From Duganella sp. SG902 (lineage in GTDB: Bacteria; Pseudomonadota; Gammaproteobacteria; Burkholderiales; Burkholderiaceae_D), in contig NZ_JABMJK010000005.1 in assembly GCF_013376005.1 (NCBI RefSeq), positions 62,001 through 126,000 on the forward strand: 64,000 nucleotides of DNA, read 5' to 3'. A program made the position numbers and the translations under genes. Position 1 is the first letter of the stretch; every line of letters starts with the position of its first letter. Positions 25,654 through 35,903 of this stretch are shown here, piece by piece. The notes under the pieces are model-generated. The model was not told where the DNA came from, did no database searches, and was given only the letters and a program-made list of their open reading frames with translations.

Positions 25654-27474
25654 ATTGGTGGACAGGTCAAGATCATAGCGCTTGCCAGCAATCAGCACAT
25701 TACTCAGCCTAAGCCCACGCACATTATGGATAAACCAAGGCTGCTGCCGATTGAAAGGCTGACCAAAATCGCTGTCGCTGATACTGACATTACTAATCGG
25801 CGCCACCACCGGCGTGCCAGCACCGTTATAACTGGACGCCAGCGGCCCCAACAGCACAAACGCCTGATAACACGAATGCCGCGCCCCGCCCACCTGCACA
25901 TCACCGGCACGGATACCACTGATATGCACATCCGACACCTGCGGCGGCCGGATGCGCATCACATCATCCTGCGGCGCATAGTCGCAATCAAACACAATCA
26001 CCGCGCCACCACCGGACGAGGCCACGTCCGGCGCCACCTCCGCCTCCGGCAGGCGCTTGCTGAACATCGGCTGGGTCTTCACACCGTTTGGCAGCGTCAG
26101 CTTGCGGGCGTAGAAATGGCGCAGGTAGCCGCCACGGTTCATATTGGTCTTCAGCCGAATCGCCGTCCACAAGGGATTGCTGGCCCAGTGGACATTGCGG
26201 AACTCGATGTTCTGCACATAGACATTTTCGATGCCGGCCGCCATCTCGCTGCCCAGCGTGACGCCGCCGTGGCCGCTATTCATCACACAATCCTGAATCA
26301 CGATATTGCGGCTGGGACCGAACTGCGTATCAAGGTTCTTGCCGGATTTGATGGCGATGCAGTCGTCGCCCGTGTTGAAGGTGCAGCCCTCGACCAGCAC
26401 ATGGTCGCAGCCATCGGGATCGAAACCGTCGCTGTTGGGGCCGAGGCTGTTCATCTGCACATTGCGGAAGCGAACGTTGCGGCAATTCACCGGATGATGC
26501 AGCCAGAACGGCGCCCCCTGCACCTGATAGCCTTCCAGCAGCACATCGCTGCAGCCAATCAGCTGCACCATGCACGGCCGCAGGAAGTGGCCGATACCAA
26601 ACACGCGCCTGGCCAGCGGCACGCCGGCCTCGGACAGCGCCGGCAGGAAGTAGTGATCGGAACGCCAGGTCTCGCGCCCGCCCTCGATCTGCCGCCGCAG
26701 CGCCGGATCGAGCGCTGGCGCCAACTGGTCCAGCGAGGATGGATTGCGCGGATTGATCACACCTTGATGGTCGCTGGCCGGCGCGTCGTCCGGTTTGCGG
26801 CCGGTCCAGCCCCACCAGCAATCCTTGCTGTCCTTGAACGGCACGCCGCCCATGCCGTCCAGCACGCTGCCCTCGTCGCCGGTCAGGGCGATGTTGTGCT
26901 GGCCGTAGGCGTACACCATCGGCGAATAGTTCAGACAGTCGTTGCTTTGCCAGCGCGAGATCACCAGCTTGCCGTTCGGTCCGCAATCGATATCGCCATC
27001 GCACGCGTAGTCGAGCGGGTTGTTGTTGAAGTAGAGATGGGCGCCAGCCGCCAGGTGCACGTGCACGTTTGAGCGCAGCACCATCGGCCCGCAGCTGAGC
27101 CAGTTGCCGGCCGGGATCAACACCCTGCCGCCGCCCGCCGCATGACATGCCTCGATGGCGGCCTTGATGGCCGGGTAGCAATCGGGCGCGCCGGCCAGCG
27201 GCGCAGTCAGCACGCCCTTCTTTTGGTACGCCACAAAGCCCTCGACCTGCCCGGTCTGGCACGGCCGCGCGCCATACGCGGTAATCACGAAATCCTGCGG
27301 CCGGAACGTAAGCGGGCGCGCGCAGCGCGCGATGATCGCCTCGGCCTCCGCCCACGGATCGAGCGTGGCCGCCACGGCCGTGGTCACGCCCAGCGGCAGA
27401 CCGGCGCCGGCAATCACGCCCGCCCCCACGCGCATGACCTCACGACGACGTGGATTGAGAACTGGTTCACGCAA
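25636..27474 (-). CDS. Tat-secreted GH28-family pectinase (polygalacturonase type)
   Basis: A 612-residue GH28 right-handed beta-helix enzyme. GH28 motifs are complete: NSDGFDPDG, TGDDCIAIKSG, SGHGGVTLGSE and RLKT, giving the catalytic Asp triad, His and Arg/Lys. The N-terminus PRRREVMRVGAGVIAGAG is a Tat signal. The start is a TTG with AGGAG five nt upstream; the next ATG would remove the twin arginines. It begins 9 nt after the stop of the six-hairpin glycosidase (same operon). Its last residues NPVIPA come from the 88-bp repeat. Likely substrate: homogalacturonan or rhamnogalacturonan. Confidence 0.88.
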   Translation of the reverse strand: MREPVLNPRRREVMRVGAGVIAGAGLPLGVTTAVAATLDPWAEAEAIIARCARPLTFRPQDFVITAYGARPCQTGQVEGFVAYQKKGVLTAPLAGAPDCYPAIKAAIEACHAAGGGRVLIPAGNWLSCGPMVLRSNVHVHLAAGAHLYFNNNPLDYACDGDIDCGPNGKLVISRWQSNDCLNYSPMVYAYGQHNIALTGDEGSVLDGMGGVPFKDSKDCWWGWTGRKPDDAPASDHQGVINPRNPSSLDQLAPALDPALRRQIEGGRETWRSDHYFLPALSEAGVPLARRVFGIGHFLRPCMVQLIGCSDVLLEGYQVQGAPFWLHHPVNCRNVRFRNVQMNSLGPNSDGFDPDGCDHVLVEGCTFNTGDDCIAIKSGKNLDTQFGPSRNIVIQDCVMNSGHGGVTLGSEMAAGIENVYVQNIEFRNVHWASNPLWTAIRLKTNMNRGGYLRHFYARKLTLPNGVKTQPMFSKRLPEAEVAPDVASSGGGAVIVFDCDYAPQDDVMRIRPPQVSDVHISGIRAGDVQVGGARHSCYQAFVLLGPLASSYNGAGTPVVAPISNVSISDSDFGQPFNRQQPWFIHNVRGLRLSNVLIAGKRYDLDLSTNPVIPA

Positions 27475-27483
27475 GATAACTCC

Positions 27484-29592
27484 TCATGGCAATGGTTGGA
27501 ATCCCTCGGCCCGCACCACCCAGCGGCCATCCTGCGGGAAGCCGGGCGTGGCGCGCTGCGGTGCGCCATCCCAGCCGCCCGCCATCATGGCGACCGCCGC
27601 CAGCAGGGCAGTGTTACCGGGCAGGTAGACCGGCAGATCGGTATTCGGATTATGCCCTGCCGCCGTGTAGCCGTTGTTGGGGCCGTCGGTCTTGAGCAGC
27701 ACATCCACCGCCTGCTGTGGCGCGTCGAGGCGGGCGGCGGTCATGGCGATCATCGGATAATCCCAGCCCCAGATCTTGGTCTTGAAGTCCCAGTCGGCCA
27801 GCACCGCATCCAGCGTGCGGCGCATGACGGCGCGGTCCACACCCGCGCCCGGCAACTGGCCGAGCGACATCAGGAACGATGGATGGTCATGCCGGCTAGC
27901 CGGATTGTCCCAGGTATCCGGCGTCGATTCCAGCGCCACGTACTTGCCGTCTTTTTGCGGCAGGGCCGAGAGCTGCTGACGTTTCCGGTCCCAATCCGCA
28001 TCCGGCGGCAGGCCGAGGCGCGCACGCCATTGCTGCGCCAGCGCCAGACCGGTGGCCCAGTAGCTCAGCTCATAGCCGGGATTCATGCTGGTGCTTTGAT
28101 CGTAAATTTCCTGCGCGATCCACAGCGGTGGTCCCAGCACGTAACGCTGGCCGTCCCAGTGCAGCATGGACGCCATGGCGTCGGCGGTGGCGAACACCAG
28201 CTCGCGGTAGCGTTCCAGCGTCTGCCGGTTGGGCGCGCCGCGATACAGCAGCTCGGCCAGATGAATCACATGCGGCTGGTTCCATACGATGAGCGGATTG
28301 CCGCCAGGGCTTTCGCGGCCCTGCGGGCTGGTCATCTTCGGCCAGCGCGCGCCTTTCAGGCCGCGCTCAGCGGCGATCCGGCGCGCCACCGGCAAGGTCT
28401 TCTGATACCAGCGCAGCGCGTTTTCCAGATATTGCGGGCGGCCCCACAGCGCGAAGTGCGCGGTATGCCACCAGATCATTTCGGTGTGGTTCTTGCCGTA
28501 CCAGGTGGTGGTGGTGAGGCCGCTTTCCTGCGGCGGGAAATCGCCGCCGAACTGGATCGCGGTCAGGTATTGCGACAGCACCACGCGGCGCTCCAGCTCG
28601 GCCGCGCGCGGATCGGTGCTGCCGGTAAAATCGATGGCCGCGCCGCTGTTCCAGAACGCCTGCCAGTGCGCGGCGCTCTGTGCGATGATCTTGCCGGCAT
28701 CCGGCACCGCGTCCACCTTGGCCGCCGCGTAAGACACGGTGAAGTCCAGCGCCTCGCCACGCTTGGGCGCCAGCTGGAAGGTATGCGGCCCCGGCCGCGA
28801 TACGCTGATCGCCTGCGCCGAGTGCACGGCCGCCGCGTAGCGGGCCGCATCGCGCTGGTGTTCCAGCGCCAGCAGATGTTCGTTCCGCGCCGTGATGCGC
28901 GTGCTGTGCGACGCCGGCTGGCTCCAGTCCAGCGGCGGATTGTATTTGACACTCATGTCATAGCCGCGCGGCAGCGCCAGTTGCACTTTCAGCCTGCCGC
29001 TGGCCAGCAGCGGCGATTGGATCCGCACCGCCAGCGTATCCTGCTGCGGACTCACCGCCGTGATCACGCTGACCGGCTGGCCGTCGATGGTATAGCGGCT
29101 GGTCAGCACACCCTTCCACATGTCCAGCTTCTGATCGATATTGCGGATATCCTCCAGCGCCAGTGCCGAACCGTCACCGCGCCGCAAGCTAAGCTGCCCC
29201 AACGGCCATACATGCGGATTGGTGCGCAGCCAGGTCGCCGCCGGACCGTCCATGATGGTGGGATAGCCCACCGTTTGCCCATGCGCGGTGTAATCGCGGT
29301 TGGTGTCGGCCAGCTGGTAGCCGTTCGGATTGGGGTCTTCATGCCACGACCAGCGCGCCTGCGTTTCCAGCGCGATGCCCTTGCCGCCGTAATGCTCGGG
29401 GAAGGTTTGCAAACCCGTGACGTCGGCGGTGAAACAAAACTGGCCATTGCCAACGCTCAGCGGCGCCCACGGATCGACCGCCTTCAATTGCGGATTGTGC
29501 CGCGCGACCAGCGCCTGCCGGTCGATCGCGGCGGGGCCGGCCTGCGCCGCGCCGCTTATCAGTATCCATACCAGCGCCATGGCGCGCTTCAT
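27484..29592 (-). CDS. Secreted six-hairpin glycosidase-like protein
   Basis: A 702-residue exported protein with signal peptide MKRAMALVWILISGAAQA. The N-terminal beta region (PLSVGNGQFCFTADVTGLQ) and the (alpha/alpha)6 part (TEMIWWHTAHFALWGRP, WGWDYPMIAMTAARL) resemble the GH65/GH95-like six-hairpin superfamily. I cannot assign a GH family or the catalytic residues. GGAG six nt before the ATG at 29592 and the clean signal peptide decide the start. It leads the operon with GH28 and is divergent from a TonB receptor, so a role in pectin side-chain or oligosaccharide hydrolysis is inferred. Confidence 0.72.
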   Translation of the reverse strand: MKRAMALVWILISGAAQAGPAAIDRQALVARHNPQLKAVDPWAPLSVGNGQFCFTADVTGLQTFPEHYGGKGIALETQARWSWHEDPNPNGYQLADTNRDYTAHGQTVGYPTIMDGPAATWLRTNPHVWPLGQLSLRRGDGSALALEDIRNIDQKLDMWKGVLTSRYTIDGQPVSVITAVSPQQDTLAVRIQSPLLASGRLKVQLALPRGYDMSVKYNPPLDWSQPASHSTRITARNEHLLALEHQRDAARYAAAVHSAQAISVSRPGPHTFQLAPKRGEALDFTVSYAAAKVDAVPDAGKIIAQSAAHWQAFWNSGAAIDFTGSTDPRAAELERRVVLSQYLTAIQFGGDFPPQESGLTTTTWYGKNHTEMIWWHTAHFALWGRPQYLENALRWYQKTLPVARRIAAERGLKGARWPKMTSPQGRESPGGNPLIVWNQPHVIHLAELLYRGAPNRQTLERYRELVFATADAMASMLHWDGQRYVLGPPLWIAQEIYDQSTSMNPGYELSYWATGLALAQQWRARLGLPPDADWDRKRQQLSALPQKDGKYVALESTPDTWDNPASRHDHPSFLMSLGQLPGAGVDRAVMRRTLDAVLADWDFKTKIWGWDYPMIAMTAARLDAPQQAVDVLLKTDGPNNGYTAAGHNPNTDLPVYLPGNTALLAAVAMMAGGWDGAPQRATPGFPQDGRWVVRAEGFQPLP

Positions 29593-29657
29593 CTTGGTCT
29601 CCATATCGCTCATCAAACGCTCACGAACGGCGATCATACCCACCAAATGCAACAGTT

Positions 29658-29669
29658 TTTGGGCCCAAA
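29658..29669. promoter_or_regulatory. Palindrome TTTGGGCCCAAA in the divergent pectin-locus promoter region
   Basis: A perfect 12-bp palindrome lies in the 207-bp gap between the divergent glycosidase and TonB-receptor genes. A second short palindrome AATCCGGATT is at 29715-29724. Either could be an operator; I recognise no family consensus. Confidence 0.35.
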
Positions 29670-29799
29670 CAATCAACTTGATGACTATAGCTGAATTAGT
29701 CAAATGGATGACCGAATCCGGATTGACGCTGTTCCCCGCAGTTTCCTACTATCGGCTGAGCCGCCTGACGGTGATAAATCCAAAAAAGGAGACTCAACA

Positions 29800-32700
29800 A
29801 TGAGAACCAAAACAACCGCGATAAGCAATGCTGTTCTGCTGCTGGCCGCCGGCATCGCCGGCGCCGCCCACGCGCAGGAGGACGCCGCCCCGCAAAGCAA
29901 CGCCGAAGAGAACAAGGTCGTCATCACCGGCTCGCGCCTGGTCAACCGCGGCTTCCTGGCGCCGACGCCGGTGAACGTGGTCGATGCCACCGAGCTGAAG
30001 GTGTCCGGCACGCAGAATCTGGAAAACCTGCTCAACGACACGCCGCAATTCACCGCCAACCAGCTGAACAGCCCGACCGCCAACACCGTGCAGGCCGGCC
30101 AGCCGTCCGGCACCTCGACGCTCAACCTGCGCAACCTGGGCCCGACGCGCAACCTGGTGCTGGTCAACGGCCGCCGCTTCGCCATCACCGGCCCGGACTT
30201 CACCACTGACATCAATACCATCCCCACCGCGCTGGTGAAACGGATCGAGACCGTGACCGGCGGCTCGTCGGCCGTGTACGGCTCCGACGCCATCTCGGGC
30301 GTGGTCAACTTCATCCTGCGCGATAACTTTGAAGGCGCGGAAATCAATGTGCAGGGCAACTGGGACCAGCCGACCCGCACCCCGACCAAGAGCATCGACC
30401 TGACCGTCGGCGGCAACTTCAACAATAACAAGGGCAACGCCGTTCTGTCGGTCAACTTCCAGGACCGCCAGGGCATGACGCGCGGCGACCTGGGCGGCTA
30501 TTCCCTGCCCTCGCTGGGCGACGGCTGCGTGACGGCCGCCTCGTGGTCGGCCACCGGCCCGGGCACACCGCTCAGCGTGCCGTCCGGCCAGACCTGCCTG
30601 TCGGCCGGCGGCCGTCCGGGCCTGGTGTACAGCGGCTCCTCCACCGTGCCTACCGGCCGCATCGGCAACCTGCCGCTGTATGGTTCGTCCAGCTCCAACG
30701 CCGCGCTGGATGCGGCCATGGCGGCGGCCGGCCTGCGCAATATGACCTCGCTGGGCGCCATCTTCGACCCGACCGGCAAGGTGGTACGTCCCTACACCAC
30801 CGCCGACGCGTTTGACCTCGGCCCGCAATCGTATGTGGTTACGCCGCAGAAGCGCTGGGTGGCCAACGCCTTCGCGCACTACAACTTCAACGAATACGCG
30901 ACCGGCTATACCGAAGTCCACTTCAGCAACAATACCGCCAACGTGCAGATCGCGCCGGCCGGCGCCGGCGCCAACTTCCTGGTCAATACCAACAATCCTT
31001 ACCTCAGCGCGCCAATGCAGGAAGTGCTGCGCCAACTGGACTTGAAGGAAAGCGGCACCTCGCGCATCACCAACGGTTCGCAGACCCTGACCACCACGCC
31101 GGGCGACGGCCTGGCCATCCTCAACCTGAACCGCCGCCTGACCGACGTCGGCAACCGCTTTGCCGCCACCGACCACTCGACCTTCCGCATCGCGCTGGGG
31201 TTGAAGGGCAAACTGAACGACGTGTCGGAGAATTACCTCACCGACCTCAAGTACGACATGTACTACACCAACAGCCGCACCACGGAATCGCAGTTCCAGA
31301 GCGGCTCGATTTCGCTGAGCCGCTACCAGAACGCCATCCTGTCGCAGGGCGGCGCGGCGCCGGTGCTGAATCCGTTCGGCCAGAACATCACGGCGGCGGC
31401 GGCCAGCGCGGTGTCGATCGCCTCCAACTCCAGCATCACCGCCGAGCAACAAGGCCTGGCGGCCAACCTGACCGGCCGCCTGTTGGAGCTGCCATCCGGC
31501 CCGGTCGACTTCTCCACCGGCGTCGAGCGCCGCCATGCGTTCAGCCGCTACTCGCCGGACGCCTACCTGTCGTCGGGCGACGTGTCGGGCTGGAACGCGG
31601 CGCGCGCCACTTCCGGTGAATCGACCGTGAAAGAAATCTTCGGCGAGGCGCGCGTGCCGTTGCTGTCGGACAAACCGTTCGCCAAGAACCTGAGCCTGAG
31701 CGGCGCCTTCCGCCGTTCCGACTACGACGTGGAATCGGTCGGCACCGTGTGGACCAACTCGGTCGGCACCGAATGGACGCCGGTCGACAGCCTGACCTTC
31801 CGCGCGCAAAAGCAGAAATCGATCCGCGCGCCGAACGTGGGCGAACTGTTCGGCGGCCAAGGCACCAACGGCCCGACCGCGACCGACCCCTGCTCCAGCC
31901 GCCAGCCGGCCGCGCAGCAAACCGCCGCCGTGCGCGCGTTGTGCGTGGCGACCGGCGTGCCGGCCAACCTGGTGTTCGACCAGTCGGTGCAACCGACCAA
32001 CTTCATCACGCAAATCGTCGGCGGCAATCCGAACCTGAAGGCGGAAACCTCGCACACCACTACTGTCGGTGCCGTGTTCGCGCCGAAATCGGTGCAGGGC
32101 CTGCAACTGAGCCTGGACTACTACAAGATCACGCTGGACGACGCCATCTCGACGCTGGGCGGCGGCGGCATCCAGTCGGTGCTGAACCTGTGCTACAACA
32201 CCATCCAGAACGCCAACAGCGTGTACTGCAAGGCCATCAACCGCGATCCGCTGACCGGCCAGATCGCCGCGCCCAGCTACGTGATGACCACGGCGGCCAA
32301 TATCGGCGGCATCAAGACCCAGGGCTACGACCTGGCCGGCCATTACGGCTTCCGCAGCAGCTGGGGCCTGATGGGCGCCGATACGCGCTGGAACATCGAC
32401 ACCAACTGGACCTACGTGAAAGAACTGACCTTCACGCCTATCCAGGACCTGCCGAACATCACCAACCAGTGCGTGGGCAGCTTCGGCCAGACCTGCGGCC
32501 AGCCGGTGCCGAAGTGGAAAGGCACGGCGCGCCTGACCATGAATTCGGGCAAGCTGATGCTGTCGGCACGCGCGCGCTACATCGGTTCGGTGACGGTGGA
32601 TACCTATGTGCTGCCATCGACCTCGGGCGGCTCGGCGCCGGCGCTGGATACGCTGACCAATCCGAAGATCAAGGCCTACACCTACCTCGACCTGACGGCC

Positions 32701-32868
32701 GGTTACGACTTCACCAAATCGGTCAGCCTGACGGCGGGCATCCGCAACGTGCTGGACAAGGAACCTCCAGTGCTGGGCTCGTCGCAGCTGCCGGCCAACA
32801 ACACCATCGCCGCGACCTATGACCCGCTGGGCCGCAACCTGTTCTTCAGCCTGAACGTCAAGCTGTGA
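29800..32868 (+). CDS. Large TonB-dependent receptor of the pectin locus
   Basis: A 1022-residue TonB-dependent receptor. Signal peptide to AHAQ (about residue 26), TonB-box-like NKVVITGSRL, plug with LNLRNLGPTRNLVLVNGRRF and GSSAVYGSDAISGVVNFIL, and a beta-barrel ending PLGRNLFFSLNVKL. AAGGAG eight nt upstream of the ATG fixes the start. It overlaps the start of the downstream GH28 gene (GTGA), so receptor and enzyme are translationally coupled. The context implies uptake of pectic oligosaccharides. Confidence 0.93.
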   Translation: MRTKTTAISNAVLLLAAGIAGAAHAQEDAAPQSNAEENKVVITGSRLVNRGFLAPTPVNVVDATELKVSGTQNLENLLNDTPQFTANQLNSPTANTVQAGQPSGTSTLNLRNLGPTRNLVLVNGRRFAITGPDFTTDINTIPTALVKRIETVTGGSSAVYGSDAISGVVNFILRDNFEGAEINVQGNWDQPTRTPTKSIDLTVGGNFNNNKGNAVLSVNFQDRQGMTRGDLGGYSLPSLGDGCVTAASWSATGPGTPLSVPSGQTCLSAGGRPGLVYSGSSTVPTGRIGNLPLYGSSSSNAALDAAMAAAGLRNMTSLGAIFDPTGKVVRPYTTADAFDLGPQSYVVTPQKRWVANAFAHYNFNEYATGYTEVHFSNNTANVQIAPAGAGANFLVNTNNPYLSAPMQEVLRQLDLKESGTSRITNGSQTLTTTPGDGLAILNLNRRLTDVGNRFAATDHSTFRIALGLKGKLNDVSENYLTDLKYDMYYTNSRTTESQFQSGSISLSRYQNAILSQGGAAPVLNPFGQNITAAAASAVSIASNSSITAEQQGLAANLTGRLLELPSGPVDFSTGVERRHAFSRYSPDAYLSSGDVSGWNAARATSGESTVKEIFGEARVPLLSDKPFAKNLSLSGAFRRSDYDVESVGTVWTNSVGTEWTPVDSLTFRAQKQKSIRAPNVGELFGGQGTNGPTATDPCSSRQPAAQQTAAVRALCVATGVPANLVFDQSVQPTNFITQIVGGNPNLKAETSHTTTVGAVFAPKSVQGLQLSLDYYKITLDDAISTLGGGGIQSVLNLCYNTIQNANSVYCKAINRDPLTGQIAAPSYVMTTAANIGGIKTQGYDLAGHYGFRSSWGLMGADTRWNIDTNWTYVKELTFTPIQDLPNITNQCVGSFGQTCGQPVPKWKGTARLTMNSGKLMLSARARYIGSVTVDTYVLPSTSGGSAPALDTLTNPKIKAYTYLDLTAGYDFTKSVSLTAGIRNVLDKEPPVLGSSQLPANNTIAATYDPLGRNLFFSLNVKL

Positions 32869-34349
32869 ACGGCCGCCAACTGCAACGCCGGCGCGTGACG
32901 CTGGCACTGGGCGCCGGTCTGCTGGGCGCTTGCATGCCGCCAGGCGCTGCGGCAGCGTGCCCGGCTGATGTCGGCTGGGCCGACGCGCTGCGGCGCCATC
33001 TGGACGACATGGCGGCGCGGCTGACGCAAACGCTGAAGCCGTGGCAGGTGCCGGCGCGGGTGTTCACACCCGAGCAGCATGGCCTGGCGGCTGGCGGCGG
33101 CCTCGCCACCACCGCCATCCAGCGCGCGGTGGACGCCTGCGCGGCGGCCGGCGGCGGCACGGTGCGGCTGGCCAAGGGCGACTACGTCAGCGGCACCATC
33201 GTGCTGCGCTCGGGCGTGATGCTGGAAGTGGCCGCCGGCGCCCGCCTGCTGGCCAGCACCGACCTGCGCGACTACCCCGAACATCGCGCCAAACGTCCCA
33301 CGGTACAGGACAGCAACATGGGCATGAACCAGTCGCTGATCTTTGCCGAGGGCTGCGAGCGCATCGGCATCAGCGGCAAGGGCCTGATCGACGGGCGCGG
33401 CACCAAGGACAACTTCCCCGGCGAGGAAACCGTCGGCGCCACGCCGGGCCGCCCGTTCATCATCCGCGTCATCGATTGCAAGCAGGTGGTGGTGCGCGAC
33501 ATCCGCCTGAAAGACTCGCCGTGCTGGATGCAGAACTACCTCAACTGCGAAGACCTGCTGATCGACGGCATCCACGTCGAAAACCAGGCCAACCACAACA
33601 ACGACGGCCTCGACATCGACAGCTGCCGCCGGGTCATCGTGCGCAACAGCTTCATCAACGCGCAGGACGACGCCATGTGCTTCAAGGGCGCCGGACAGCG
33701 CTTGGCGGAAAACATCCTGATCGAAAACTGCCAGTTCTACAGCACCTGCAACGCGCTCAAGTTCGGCACCGATTCGCAGGGCGACTTCCGCAATGTGCTG
33801 GTGCGCAATGTGACGCTGGGCGGACCGGCCAACGACATGCGCGCCATCAACCGCCGCAAGGCCGATGGCGGCATCTCGTGGGAAATCGTCGATGGCGGCA
33901 CGCTGGAGCGCGTGCTGGTGCATGACGCGCGCATCGTGCGGGCGGAAAGTCCGCTGTTCCTGCGGCTGGGCGATCGGGGCCGCATGCGGCCAGAACAGAA
34001 ACGGCCGGGGCCGGGCGTGCTGCGCCACATCGTCTACGACCGCATCAGCGGGGACGACAACGGCATGCGCGGCTCCTTCTTCACCGGCATCCCCGGCGCG
34101 CAGATCGAACACGTGCTGCTGCGCGACATCGACCTGACCATGGCCGCGGCCACCGCTGCGGCGGCCGTGGCCGCCGAGGTGCCGGAAGCGCCGGCCGAGT
34201 ATCCCGATCCGCACATGTTCTCCACCGTGATGCCGGCTTACGGCCTGTGGGCGCGCCACATCCAGCACCTGACCTTGCAGCGGGTGCGCTTCCGCGTCAA
34301 CGGCAAGGACGCGCGGCCGGAAGTGCTGGCCGACGCCTGCCGTCAGTGA
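32865..34349 (+). CDS. GH28-like exported beta-helix glycosidase lacking the GHG motif
   Basis: A 494-residue GH28-superfamily protein started by GTG inside the receptor stop (GTGA). The N-terminus QRRRVTLALGAGLLGAC is Tat-like and ends in a lipobox-like LGAC. NNDGLDIDSC and NAQDDAMCFKG supply the Asp residues of GH28. The usual GHG segment is replaced by STCNALKFGTDS, so the conserved histidine is absent, as in some exo-acting or divergent members. The last 7 nt overlap the convergent GH43 gene. Function in pectin backbone or side-chain cleavage is inferred. Confidence 0.82.
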   Translation: MNGRQLQRRRVTLALGAGLLGACMPPGAAAACPADVGWADALRRHLDDMAARLTQTLKPWQVPARVFTPEQHGLAAGGGLATTAIQRAVDACAAAGGGTVRLAKGDYVSGTIVLRSGVMLEVAAGARLLASTDLRDYPEHRAKRPTVQDSNMGMNQSLIFAEGCERIGISGKGLIDGRGTKDNFPGEETVGATPGRPFIIRVIDCKQVVVRDIRLKDSPCWMQNYLNCEDLLIDGIHVENQANHNNDGLDIDSCRRVIVRNSFINAQDDAMCFKGAGQRLAENILIENCQFYSTCNALKFGTDSQGDFRNVLVRNVTLGGPANDMRAINRRKADGGISWEIVDGGTLERVLVHDARIVRAESPLFLRLGDRGRMRPEQKRPGPGVLRHIVYDRISGDDNGMRGSFFTGIPGAQIEHVLLRDIDLTMAAATAAAAVAAEVPEAPAEYPDPHMFSTVMPAYGLWARHIQHLTLQRVRFRVNGKDARPEVLADACRQ

Positions 34350-35890
34350 GCGACGCGGAACCAGTCGACGTCGATATAGCCGGTCTGGTCGCCTTTCACG
34401 TAAGTGAAGACGGCCGGCCGGCTGCCCTTCCACCATGAAAACTTCGCCAGCTGGGTGACCGGGCCGGCATTCGTGTACGGGCCGTTTTCACTCAACGCGT
34501 AGGAGAACTGCACTGTCTGGTCCTCCTTCACCAGCGCGCGCAGGATCACGGCCGCCGCCTCGATCTTGCCGATGCGCGTTTCCTCGCCGGCGTTGGCGTA
34601 GGTCAGATAATTCACACCACCCTCCCGCACCACGCCCACCCACGGCACCTTCACGCCGAACAGCGTGAGGCCGGCGCGCTGCGTGTCAGCCAGCCCTTGC
34701 AGCTCCACGCGCATGGTGATTTCCGATTGCGGGCCTTGCAGAATCTGCGTCAGCGTATTGCGTGCGCCGACCAGATACTCCGCCTTGCTGGCCTGAATGC
34801 GCATGAAGCCGGGCCGCCGCGTCAGACTCCAGCGCGCGTCGTCCGGGTTGTGGTTCCACGACCATTGCAAGCCCAGCCTGGCGGAGGAAAACTCGTCGCT
34901 GTCCTGCAAGCGGTAGTCCGGGGATTTCTCCGCCGTGTCCGGCGCCTCGTGCCGCGATACCGGCACCGTGTTGTCGCCCATGATCGGCCAGTCGTCCTTC
35001 CACACCACCGGCTGCAAATGCGCGATGCGGCCGAAGGCGCCGGTGCTGTTGAAGTGGATGAACCAGCCTTGGCCGGAAGGCGTCTCGACATAGCCGCCCT
35101 GATGCGGCCCCTTGAGGCCATTGCCCGGCTTGAGCGCGAGATGCGCTTCATAAGGTCCCTCGATGCTGCGCGAACGCAGCACCGCCTGCGGCCCGGTCTC
35201 CACGCCGCCGATCGGCGCGAACACATAGTAGTAGCCGTTGCGCTTGTAGACCTTCGGCCCTTCAAAGATGGGAAGGTTGGCCTTGTCTTCAATGATGGTC
35301 TTGCCGGCGTCATACAGCGTCGTGCCGTCCGGGCTCATCGCGTGCAGGATGCCGGGGCCGGCGCCGACCCTGGAGTGGATCAGATACGCCTTGCCGTCAT
35401 CGTCCCAGAACGGGCAGGGATCCTCATAGCCCGCGCCGGCCAGCACCATGACCGGCTCGCTCCAGGCGCCGGCGGGGTCGGTGGTCGAACTCATGAAAAT
35501 GCCCTCGCCCGGCGTGGCCCAATACACATAGAAGCGGCCCTGGTGGAAGCGGATCGAAGGCGCCCACACGCCGCCGGCGTAACGCAAACCCTCGCCCACC
35601 GGCTTGGACACCGCGTCGGTCAGCGGAAACGGCGGCCGCATATCATAGGAAGGATGAAAGCCCAGCCTGGGCAGCACATGACCGGCGATCTTCCAGTGCA
35701 CCAGATCCTTGGAGGTCAGCACCGGAATCCCCGGCGAGAAATGGAAGCTGGAGGCCACGAGGTAATAATCCGTGCCGACGCGGATCACATCCGGGTCCGA
35801 GTAATCGGCGTAAATCACCGGATTGGCATATTCCGCCGCCGTACAGCCGCAGGCAAATGCCACCATCAACGCCACCGCCAGTTTCCGCAT
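34343..35890 (-). CDS. GH43-family exported glycosidase (beta-xylosidase/arabinofuranosidase type)
   Basis: A 515-residue GH43 enzyme. The five-bladed propeller starts at NPVIYADYSDPDVIRVG (catalytic base Asp). YEDPCPFWDDDGKAYL has the pKa-modulating Asp and LPIFEGPKVYKR the acid Glu. Residues from about 330 form a beta-sandwich accessory domain (FSSARLGLQWSWNHNP), as in GH43 beta-xylosidases. The signal peptide MRKLAVALMVAFACGC is lipoprotein-like. GGAG six nt upstream supports the ATG at 35890. It is convergent with GH28 and would remove arabinose or xylose side chains. Confidence 0.88.
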   Translation of the reverse strand: MRKLAVALMVAFACGCTAAEYANPVIYADYSDPDVIRVGTDYYLVASSFHFSPGIPVLTSKDLVHWKIAGHVLPRLGFHPSYDMRPPFPLTDAVSKPVGEGLRYAGGVWAPSIRFHQGRFYVYWATPGEGIFMSSTTDPAGAWSEPVMVLAGAGYEDPCPFWDDDGKAYLIHSRVGAGPGILHAMSPDGTTLYDAGKTIIEDKANLPIFEGPKVYKRNGYYYVFAPIGGVETGPQAVLRSRSIEGPYEAHLALKPGNGLKGPHQGGYVETPSGQGWFIHFNSTGAFGRIAHLQPVVWKDDWPIMGDNTVPVSRHEAPDTAEKSPDYRLQDSDEFSSARLGLQWSWNHNPDDARWSLTRRPGFMRIQASKAEYLVGARNTLTQILQGPQSEITMRVELQGLADTQRAGLTLFGVKVPWVGVVREGGVNYLTYANAGEETRIGKIEAAAVILRALVKEDQTVQFSYALSENGPYTNAGPVTQLAKFSWWKGSRPAVFTYVKGDQTGYIDVDWFRVAH

Positions 35891-35903
35891 CGTCATCTCC
35901 ACC

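Noticed and set aside
29794..32907. A 1037-codon open frame opposite the large TonB receptor, and similar long frames opposite M13, T1SS and DUF3300 genes
   Set aside because: Compositional shadows of real genes with third-position GC bias; no signal, motif or independent context.
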